A stretch of 64,000 nucleotides of DNA, from NCBI GenBank assembly GCA_026545765.1, contig CM048842.1, forward strand, positions 22,904,667 through 22,968,666, written 5' to 3'. This DNA comes from Plantago major (lineage: Eukaryota > Streptophyta > Magnoliopsida > Lamiales > Plantaginaceae). Under the pieces are notes generated by a model. The model saw only the letters and a list, made by a program, of their open reading frames with translations, did no database searches and was not told where the DNA came from. Each line of letters starts with the position of its first letter. The first letter of the stretch is position 1. The translations under genes and the position numbers were made by a program. Below, one piece after another: positions 46,518-55,067 of the stretch.

Positions 46518-47498
46518 CACTACAAGAATTCTGTTGTAACGGGACGGAAAGGGGCGACGGATAAATAGCGACGGATTCTATCCGTCGCCCCGTTTGGCAA
46601 CGGAAAGGAGCGTTGACCAAAATTTAAAAAAAAAAAAATTTTTTTTAGCGACGAATAGATCTATCCGTCGCTACATAGCCGGAAAATTAAAAAAAAAAAA
46701 AAAGTTAGCGACGGATAGATCTAGATCTATCCGTCGCTAAAAGCCTAAAAAAAATATAATATATCTCCTCCACCACCTCCTTTCCTCCACTACTTCTCCT
46801 CTCCTCCTCCTCCCACCACCACCTTTCTCCTCCCACCACCACCATCCTCCACCACCACCATCCTCCACCACCTTTCCCCTCCCACCACCACCATCCTCCA
46901 CCACCACCATCTCCTCTACCACCATCTCCACCACCACCTCTCTCCTCCCACCACCACCACCCTGCCACCACCACCATCTCCTCCACCATCCTCCTCCACC
47001 ACCATCCTCCTCCACCACCACCATCTCCACCACCACCACCTCTCCACTCCCACCACCACCGCACCACCACCCTGCCACCACCACCATCTCCTCCACCACC
47101 ACCACCCTGCCACCACCAACATCTCCTCCACCACCACCACCACCCTGCCACCACCTTTCCACCTCCCACCACCACCGCACCACACCCACCGCACCACCAC
47201 TGCCACCACCGCACCACCACTGTCGGAATTAATCCGTATACGAATATAAAATTAGATATCTGATTTTTTTTAAAAAAATGGGGCGACGGATAGATCTATC
47301 CGTCGCCCATAATCAATTTTAAAAAAAATAAAAAATGGTCAATCCGTTGCTCAATCTGTCATGAATGGACGACGGATTATTATCCGTCGCATTAGCTTCA
47401 GGGGGCGGATTTTCTATCCGTCGCCCGATCCGCCGCCGAGGCTGATACGGATTGGATCAGCGACGGATCTATCCGCCATGCACTGATTTTTTGTAGTG
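46518..47498. mobile_element. 981-bp non-autonomous CACTA element inside the copia leader
   Basis: Starts CACTACAAGAATTC, ends ATTTTTTGTAGTG, with a perfect 3-bp target duplication TTA (46515-46517, 47499-47501). Subterminal AGCGACGGATAGATCTATCCGTCGCT palindromes in both arms use the same core motif as the CACTA at 8.6 kb. The two are therefore one family and could share a TnpA. The centre is a CCACCA-type microsatellite. No gene is present. Confidence 0.88.
46768..47220. repeat. CCACCACCA/TCCTCC microsatellite in the small CACTA element
   Basis: About 450 bp of almost pure C/A/T pyrimidine-rich (CCACCA)n with TCCTCC interruptions; the minus strand is G-rich. Long G/V/W-rich open frames on the minus strand are by-products. 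Confidence 0.9.
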
Positions 47499-47504
47499 TT
47501 AAGT

Positions 47505-48469
47505 TGTTGAATGTAGAGAGTGGGTGTATGAAGATGGTGTTCGAAACAGAATGGAGAGATTAGTCTGCTGAGCAGAGGGTGGCCCTCGGTCCTTCAAACT
47601 TTGTTTGCCCCGCTCTGGTGCCTACGGTTAACAACAAACAGTCTCCCAAGATAGAACAGCAGAGAGTTAGAATTCTAGCACTGAATTGCTAACTCGTCGA
47701 ACTTGGCAGAATAGAAGATTCAGGGCTTGTAGAAAGTATTAGAGAAGGAAAGAAGGATTGCAGTGTGTTGAAATCCGATTCTGGGGGGTGTATTTATAAT
47801 ATTGAAGAGTTGCAGTCTGAATAGATGTAGACTTTCGCGAACAGGTCCTTGCAGAGACAAAATTTCCAACGGACACACCTTTTGAATTTTTCTATTCAGT
47901 TACATCCCTTAGCGAATGGACAGATTCGTTCACAAGCAGCCCAAACGCCCAAACGAATAGACACATCTGTTGGGCCTTTTTCTGCTTCAGACTTTCTATT
48001 GGGCCTGACCAAAACATAATATGTTTTTAGCCCAAAAAAGATTATAGTCAACTCCAGACTGAGACCCGCGAACCCACGGACCCTGGACCCCACGACCCGG
48101 GCCCGGCTCCTGACGTGCGCGTGTGGTCAAGTGAAGGAGCATCTAGCTCCTACCCCCTTCCAAAACCATGGGTGCCCCAAGGGCCCAAACTATTAGCCCA
48201 AGTCTTGAACTATTATGTAATGCCTTCTTCCTCAATTTTAGGGACTTCTTCCATTCCAACTCTTGGCATTCTATAATCAATGCACCAACCAACACACTTT
48301 GAGCTTCAATTATTCTTTAACCTTTCAATGAATTTTAGTAATTCTTTCTCGAATATAATTCACTACTATGGTAGATTATTCACGTACAAAGAAACTTCAT
48401 TTCTAATGTGTGGGGCCCCATTGATTTAGGTGCAAAGACATGGACTAGTTGTAGACTAAAATTCTAACA
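47505..48469 (-). repeat. 5' LTR of the minus-strand copia element
   Basis: 965 bp, plus-strand start TGTTGAATGTAGAGAGTGGG, end ATTCTAACA. Similar to the 3' LTR throughout, with small indels near 47935, 48100 and 48235. Confidence 0.88.
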
Positions 48470-48474
48470 AATTA

Positions 48475-48568
48475 TATTATAAAACTTTAATCGAGTTAAA
48501 GTTAAAGATGGTTTATCGTAAAATTTAAAATGATAAACATGATAAATGACACGGGACGGAGGATGGAG
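48475..48568. mobile_element. Right half of the split Stowaway-like MITE
   Basis: Ends GGGACGGAGGATGGAG, followed by TA. Pairs with 38828-38940. It lies only about 125 bp upstream of the predicted LOG-family start codon, so it may overlap the core promoter or 5' UTR. Confidence 0.55.
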
Positions 48569-48694
48569 TACAATTTAAACCCAAAAAGCAGTCACCTCAT
48601 TTTTTAGTGAAATCGAACGAGCTATTTGAGTTGTTAATTGAGCCTTGATATTAAAGAAACAACCGACCGGTTCCGGGTCAATTCAGTTTTGATA

Positions 48695-51655
48695 ATGGCC
48701 TGGGTTTGTGGTGTTAGGTGGAATTCCTTGAGCCCTCCGCAAAAGGGGTTCAGGAAATGCTCTTTTTTTCAAGGGAATCAAAGGCTTACTCTCAATTTCA
48801 ATCATTCTCTCAACTCTCAATCTAGTACCTTTATGTGCTGCAACAATCTACAACAAGGATTACTGCATTTCGAAGAGAGAACAAGCCCATCTGAGGTCAG
48901 TCTTTTTTTTCTTTCTATTCCTTATGTCTCTATTCATTTCTGGATACTATGATTCAAATTTCCCTGCTTTATGTTGTTTCCTTCTACTCCTATTTGATTG
49001 TGTGTTTTTCTATTTCATTTGATATTCGACTACTTGTAGGCAGTCTCTTCCTTAACGTGTTTTGTTGTTAATTGTGTGATAAAGGCGTGATTTTTCTGTA
49101 ATCTTTCAGTTTAATATCACTAAAACGAATATCCAGTTTTGACAAATTTTCTTCATTTTACATTACTGTTGAGATTAATTTGTAAGACGCTTCCCCTCCA
49201 ACAATAGATGGGGGATCGAGTCACTTTTGCGGTTTAAAAAAAAAAAAAAACTGTTCAGATTAATTTGTAGTCAAAGTTAGTCAAAGTTGAAGTTCAATTT
49301 TGTTGATTGCGAAAAGGTCAAAATTGGACAACGCATGGGATGGAAGAAAGTATTCACATAGGAAAATAAAAGAAATTCATCTAGGAGAAAGAGCTTGCCT
49401 TAGACAGTCACGGTTATACTGGTGATGTGGTTCTTCCTAATAGAGGAAACCGCAAACACTCGACTGAGTGGTGGTGTGTCGTGATTACGTATTTGCTAAA
49501 CCACGTGCTTGGATTGGATGTAAATCTGCTTCCTGCAGAGACTTGTTTGATGCGTGTTGTGATGTAGTTTCGAGAAATTCAATACTAGTAGTATTATTTA
49601 TGCTATATGGATGGTTTCAAGTTTCAACAGCTACAGTGAACACCGATGGTAAATAATATTATAATGTGTGTTATAATTTGTGATAGAGGAGTTAGCGACT
49701 AGGACCTGTGTTTTGAGGTCCTTAGAAATTAAACAAGAACATTGTAAACTGGTGTGAAAAATGCTAGCTTACTGAGGACTTTGTTGATCATCTTCTTGTA
49801 TCTCAGGATATATTTTCCTTTCTTGTTGTGGTAACCATTATCTGGATCTTTTAATGATGTTATTGCAAATTTATGCATCAGTGATTCAGTGTAAGAGTGA
49901 TGCTGATTGGTTATACAATTATTATTTTTAAATAGGTTAAGAACGAAATTGAACAGTGCTATGATCTCATACGAAGGCTTGGCAGAGGAGTTGTCTACTT
50001 GGGTTCTTCGAGGCTGGGACCTGAGCATTCACATTATACTCGATCATTTGAGTTAGCAAAAGAGGCAAGTTATTCATACCCTGCCTATTTTGTGGTTTCC
50101 TCAAAATCGATGTAAAGTTTATTCTCCCACGCCCAAAACATTGGCAACATCAGTTTGGAATTCCAAATGCGGAGTAGTATACTGTTCTACATGTAAGCTG
50201 TGACCTACATATCTTATTACTGGCTCGTAAATTGATGTTATTGCTGTAGACTGCAAGACTCCTAAGTTGTACTTCCTGGTCAGGAGCTGGACCCGGTCTC
50301 ATGGATGCGGTGACTAAAGGAGCTCTTCAAGCAGGGATGCCTGTTGGTGGGTTTAAGATTGGCAAGGAAGCTGGAGAATGGACTGCTTCAAATTTTCATC
50401 CATACCTGCCACTACAGAGTTATCTAACCTGCAGGTACTTAGTTCTCTCTGAGTGGAAATTTTGTTTTCACCCCTTTGTTAATGGAAAATTTGTGCATTA
50501 CTGCTTTAGTTTTTTTTTCTTGTGGAATTGAACAATGGTATTAGTATACCTTTTTAGTATATCATTTTCATCCATACCTGCCATCAAAGCTGTGGTTAAT
50601 TTAATGGTCACAAATTGGACGGTGACAATATTAGTACCATTTATGTACATGGTCAATATACCGTTTTGTATATGATCAGTATTTAGTACCGATTTTTGTA
50701 CATGGTATAACATAAATTATACGTTTTGGATTTTACCCCATAACCCCTGTTCGATTTCTTAAACTTGTATTGAGTGCTACGCACTTTGCAAAGTTATTAC
50801 ATGTAAGAAGACTGTATTCAGCTTATAATGTCAATTCTCAAGATGTTTGTGAGGGTGGTGTGATGGTGTCCTTTATGGTCCATGGCTCCATGCCTTCATG
50901 CCTTCATGCACAGACCGATATTTTGTTTTTGTTGTCTACTTAATTCTTTAGCACAAATAGCAATCTGTTTTGTGAGAACAAGAGACCTGATGTATAAAAC
51001 TCAGTTTCAACTCATTTCCTTGAGTTTGCCATTACAAAGATAATATACTAATACCAGTTGTTAAATTTATCCAGTTCGAAGTCTCATTTGCAGGCCACAT
51101 GCATGACAAATCTACAAGTTAGGGCTTTTTCATTTACCAAAACATAGAAACTTTACTGCACAGTTTTTAAGACGTAAGGACTTTCTATGCAGCAACTGTA
51201 TAGTAGGTGGTTTGGTACAAGAATCTTAAGTTAGAACACATGTGAATATCTCTTCATCTCGAAAACTGAAACTTGTTTCAGAAGATTTGAACTGACGAAT
51301 ATCCCTTAATCCATTTAGGTTCTTTTCTGCGAGGAAGCATGGGTTGGTCGATGCTGCTGTTCGAACAATTGACTCTGATAAGACGGCTGTAGTTGTGCTT
51401 CCAGGTGGAATCGGCACATTAGATGAGGCTTTTGAAATTTTGGCACTGATTCAACTCGAAAGAATTGGTTCAAAGTTCCCAGTTCCATTTGTTTTAATGA
51501 ACTATGACTCATTTTACTCGAAGTTACTAGACTTTATGGATGACTGTGAGCGATGGGGTACCGTCTCGAATGGAGAGGTGGCATCACTATGGAGAGTTTG
51601 TGATACCAACTCTGACGCTGTGGCCTATCTCAAAGAGTTTTATGGCCTCTCATAG
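48695..51655 (+). CDS. LOG/'lysine decarboxylase'-family Rossmann protein, four exons
   Basis: Exons: 48695-48895, 49936-50064, 50250-50434, 51319-51655 (TAG), total about 283 aa. Joined in frame they give RRLGRGVVYLGSSRLGPEHS, CTSWSGAGPGLMDAVTKGAL, VGGFKIGKEAGEW and the nucleotide-binding signature VVLPGGIGTLDEAFEI. The last matches the PGGxGTxxE motif of LOG-type cytokinin riboside 5'-monophosphate phosphoribohydrolases. The sequence is closer to the divergent plant 'putative lysine decarboxylase' branch than to classical LOG (IGTLDE rather than YGTLEE), so cytokinin activation is possible but unproven. The first about 65 residues are Ser/Asn/basic-rich with few acids, like an organelle transit peptide. 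An upstream in-frame ATG (48638) would add 19 residues. Intron 2 has a GC donor. Confidence 0.85.
50065..50249 (+). other. GC-AG intron of the LOG-family gene
   Basis: The donor is AGAG|GCAAGT, which apart from the T-to-C change is the strong consensus typical of GC-AG introns. The acceptor is GCTGTAG|ACT. Using it keeps phase 0 and gives FELAKE|TARLLSC. No GT donor nearby maintains the frame. Confidence 0.75.
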
Positions 51656-52361
51656 TGATACTAATAATCACTCTTGATAATAAGCTTGCACTGTTGCTCA
51701 TCATCAGAATTAGTCATGAGAGTTTGTGATGAGCAATCTGCAATTATGCACAACTGAAATTTCTTCTGATTTTGAGGTTTTGAAAGTAAAATATGGAAAC
51801 AAACCCATTTGTCGTAGATCATCTCCTTCATTGTAACATTTATAAAGGAATTGGATGAATTTGATTTTCCATGCTGTAAAATTTCACAATTTGAAAGTAT
51901 AATGTCACCACAAATTCTCTATATCTCTAAATAACTTATTTAAACATTGATTTATATTTTTAATGAAGTTTATTGGAGTTAATTAACGTTGTCAATCAAA
52001 ATGTCTATGTTGTCATTAAAATATATTTTATATATATATATATTAAAAAACATCAATGTTTACAATATAGATTTTTTGATTGATAACATTAATAATTTTC
52101 TTATAAACATAGTCCGTCTCAGAATAATTTATATTCTCCTGCAGAGAATAGTCTCTGAGACAAGCTATGAATGCATTGAAGTTGGAGACTATGGCACAAT
52201 ATATCATGGATAAATTTTCCATAAATAGGGTCGAATTGAAAAGAAAAAAAAGAGCGTGTCTAAGATAATACCCATCTAGAAGACGCAGACCTAATTTAGT
52301 TAGTCAAGTCCATCAAGGGATTACGTAAACTTCTAATACGCCTGGTTCTATCGAGGCACAC
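51656..52361. other. LOG-family 3' flank with a MITE-like repeat
   Basis: No further gene. From about 51890 to 52163 lies a MITE-like block with GTCAATCAAAATGTCTATGTTG and the inverse ATTTTTTGATTGATAACAT around a TATATATA core, ending GTCTCTGAGAC. It is related to the block at 33.35-33.60 kb. Confidence 0.45.
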
Positions 52362-52651
52362 TGTAACGACTCGGACCACTAATGACCGAGCCCCGACCTT
52401 TTGGATCGGCGTGCTTGCTGGCCCCACTGTACCAACACATGTACTTTCCCGCGCAATTTGTTATCACTCGTGCGCGAACCGGTAGACTTCTCAATTGCTC
52501 ACTCATCCTAAGATTGCTCCAGAGCAAACACACTTAACTCTGGAGTTCTTATGGATGGATTCCCGAAAAGAAAGGTGCACCTTGTTGGTATGAGTAGCGT
52601 TCTCGATCCCTTTAAACTGTTTGAACTTGACTTGAAACTTTGGACGTTACA
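52362..52651 (-). mobile_element. Cassandra-type TRIM, solo LTR
   Basis: 290 bp, plus-strand start TGTAACGACTCGG and end GGACGTTACA, with near-matching flanks CACAC (52357-52361) and CACAG (52652-52656). On the minus strand the LTR contains a 5S-rRNA-like segment, the hallmark of Cassandra terminal-repeat retrotransposons in miniature, and the size fits that family. No primer site or second LTR is adjacent, so this is a solo LTR. Confidence 0.78.
52480..52600 (-). ncRNA. 5S-rRNA-like segment inside the Cassandra LTR
   Basis: Minus-strand order matches 5S rRNA: CATACCA (52586-52592), GCACC (52574-52578), AGAACTCC, GAGTTAAGTG (52531-52540, the box A region) and TAGGATGAGTGA (around 52498-52510, the box C region), then GAAGTC. 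It is diverged from a functional 5S gene (for example TTTGCTCTGGAGCAAT where 5S has CTTGGGCGAGAGTAGT), so it is an LTR component rather than a 5S gene. In the family this block can keep Pol III promoter character. Confidence 0.75.
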
Positions 52652-52656
52652 CACAG

Positions 52657-53127
52657 TCACTTCTCCACTCTCATGTCGAATCCGGTTGCAAGCTAAACAA
52701 TACTTAAATAGGAGTAAGTCATTAACGTAGGTAGAAGGTCCATTACGAAATCGGTAAAACTATTCCCTTGCAACCATCAGATTTCGAATATGGATTTTGG
52801 GCATTATCGAACACGTTGATAACAATCAAATTTGAAGCTCAAACAATTTTTTAATTAAAAGAAATTCTAAAAATATTAGAAAATGGAAGCTCCTTCATTG
52901 GCTCTGCTTATACAAAAAAATGTTGACAAGATTGATTTTGTTAAAGTAACTCTGCTGGTGTTGTATACTGTGGCGTATTCAAAGTGAGTGAAAGCTTGCT
53001 AATATTAAAATTCTAGTACTGCCGATCTAAGGTGCTATTATATTCTTTTAAACAGTACAAAATCAATCTTTATGTGTAACAAGCGATGAACATACTTTTG
53101 TCCTGACTCCGGAGTGGCTTATGCATA
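52657..53127. other. Gene-free spacer
   Basis: No ORF, repeat end or RNA gene that I can support. Confidence 0.4.
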
Positions 53128-53370
53128 AGACTGTCCCCTATGAATAGTAATGGGATTCGGCCGTGCCGCAGCCGAACCTCGAGCTTCTATGGAGCTCAGC
53201 GACCGGGCTGCCCGGTCACAACTCCACCTTGCGAGTTTCCACTTGGCCCAACCCAAATGTTTGCGTCAGACTATTGACATTTTATTTTTCCTATTCTTTT
53301 ATTTTGAATTTTAAAATTTATTTATATCAATAGTCATATTCTTTCAAAATGTATAAATAGAGAACAGTCT
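53128..53370. mobile_element. MITE with AGACYGTCCCC ends, copy B
   Basis: Starts AGACTGTCCCCTATGAATAG and ends TATAAATAGAGAACAGTCT (inverse AGACTGTTCTC), flanked by TA. Same family as 38263-38555, with a shared terminal TATAAATAGAG block. The interior is GC-rich (GACCGGGCTGCCCGGTC palindrome near 53202-53218). Confidence 0.55.
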
Positions 53371-53459
53371 TAATTATGTTAGCATTCTTTAATGTATTTC
53401 ATTTCTACGATGTATTATTATTTTATTGATTTTATTATGTGTTTTATTAATATTTTTTA

Positions 53460-55027
53460 TATGTACCTTTAAGTCCGCCACCGAACTGACCGGTTTAAGA
53501 CGATCTAAGACAGTTCAATATATCCCTCAGTCGTGGAGTCCGTCGCTATGATACCTGAGTCCGTCTCAAGGGCTCTCAAGGCCGGCCTCCGACATCTTTC
53601 CACCAAGACAACCAACTTAGAAGACCGACGTAGGAAGTGGAGAGGCCCGACCCCTACTGTCCAAGTCTCGGAACTATTTACAGGATAGCTACTATCCTTC
53701 TCAAGGACCGCCATCAAGATAGGGTCTGAGGTGCAAAGCTCTGGTGGGCCATTCCGGGACACGTCATCTATCAGAGCGTAACATAACGCGCCTCCCTACG
53801 CCAAGACCATGTGTCGCCATCTCGCTAAGCCGACCAAACTCCGACATGTTAGAGGCCTGTCCCTAGAGCCTCACCACTATAAATAGAAGGGCATTTACTC
53901 ATCATAATGGTAACTAACTACTTCTCAATATTCCACTCTCTAAGACCATCTCCAGCAGTTGCAACTCTCTGCAACCCACTCTCTATGCCACGTCAACATT
54001 CCACTCACTGCAACCCTCTTTGCAAATCTCTACAATTCTATACTCCAACAGTTGAGGCCCAAATTAATTTTCTTTTCACATTTCTTTCAAACTTAATTTT
54101 TCATTTTATTTTATTTTCTCTTTTTCTTTTAAACTTTATTCTTTAATTTATTTTAAATATCGTTAATCAATTATAATAAAATAACATTAACTTTTTTTAA
54201 ATACATTACTTGAAAATAAAAATTACATTACTTAAAAAATTACAATACTTTAAGTTGAAAATTACAATAATTGAAATTGAAAATTACAACAATTAAGCTA
54301 CTATATACAAACCCTTGTTATCTTATCCGAGAAACTCACACGCTTCCTTATACTATATAACGTATGAAAATAATCAATAATACATGAAATTGGAAAAAAA
54401 TTATATTACTTAAAATAAAATTACAATACTTAAAAGATAAAGGAAAACAAAAACAAAATGAAACAAAAATCAAACAAGAAAACATAAATGCAAAAAACAA
54501 AGAGAAAACAAAAAATAAATTTTGAAAAAATAATAAAAAATAAGTTTTGGGACTCGCTGGGACTGAGCCCAAAATTTGGGACGAGTCCCAGGAGCCCAAA
54601 CTTGCAACTGCTGCTGCAACTCTGCTGGAGTTGCAACAACATTTTCTACCCCAGTTTGGGCTCTTGTTGGAGATGGTCTAAGTTTAGAGGTCCGAGCCCC
54701 AACTTGAGCAACCTTCTAACAAGTTGAGTTCGAGCCCGGTTTATCCTAGCCAAACAGGCCCAAAAGGGTCTAACCCCTTCTCCTCTTCTTTTAGATCAAT
54801 CATCCAAGTGTATAAGTGACGGACCCTATCCAGTGAAGGACTACTTAATAAGAAGGACATAAATTTCTTAACAGCATTTGCCTTGTGACGGACCATTCTT
54901 CCTGACGGACCCTCAATACAAAGACTTTGAACGAACTTAGACAGTAGCATACGATTCCCTAAGATCTTGACGGACGATAATCGACCTTGACTTTGACTGT
55001 TGACTTATCCATTTTTACCCTACATCA
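53460..55027 (+). repeat. LTR of a Ty3 element (start uncertain), interrupted by a MITE
   Basis: The right end CCCTACATCA precedes a Tat-type primer site, and a TATA box CTATAAATAGAAGG lies at about 53878. The left end near 53460 is a guess from composition. Four TGACGGAC copies (54817, 54886, 54903, 54968) lie in its 3' part. Subtracting the 735-bp MITE leaves roughly 0.8 kb. Confidence 0.55.
53944..54678. mobile_element. PIF/Harbinger-like MITE in the Ty3 LTR
   Basis: 735 bp with terminal inverted repeats GACCATCTCCAGCAG / inverse GACCATCTCCAACAA, flanked by TAA on both sides (53941-53943, 54679-54681), the 3-bp TWA duplication of Harbinger elements. It contains AT-rich internal sequence and repeated GTTGCAAC / TTGCAACTGCTGCTGC near the right end. 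Non-coding. Confidence 0.75.
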
Positions 55028-55030
55028 TAT

Positions 55031-55048
55031 TGGCGTCGTCTGTGGGAA
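55031..55048 (+). other. Ty3 primer binding site region
   Basis: TGGCGTCGTCTGTGGGAA sits 3 bp after the LTR end and resembles the TGGCGCCGTCTGTGGGAA found in Tat-lineage plant Ty3 elements, with one change in the core. Confidence 0.65.
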
Positions 55049-55067
55049 TCCCTAAATACAAAAAGTC

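Larger units (their letters stand above)
40846..48469 (-). mobile_element. Minus-strand Ty1/copia retrotransposon
   Basis: LTRs at 40846-41856 (3') and 47505-48469 (5'), both TG...CA on the plus strand, flanked by a perfect 5-bp target duplication AATTA (40841-40845, 48470-48474). The interior encodes gag, protease, integrase, RT and RNase H in copia order on the minus strand. A 981-bp CACTA element lies 4 bp inside the 5' LTR boundary. The target lies in the right-hand TSD of MULE copy 3. Confidence 0.92.

Noticed and set aside
46705..47220. Long G/V/W-rich open frames on the minus strand
   Set aside because: They read through a CCACCA microsatellite inside a CACTA element; the composition explains the openness.
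52480..52600. Genuine 5S rRNA gene
   Set aside because: Too diverged, and embedded in an LTR-like unit with TG...CA ends; better explained as Cassandra.
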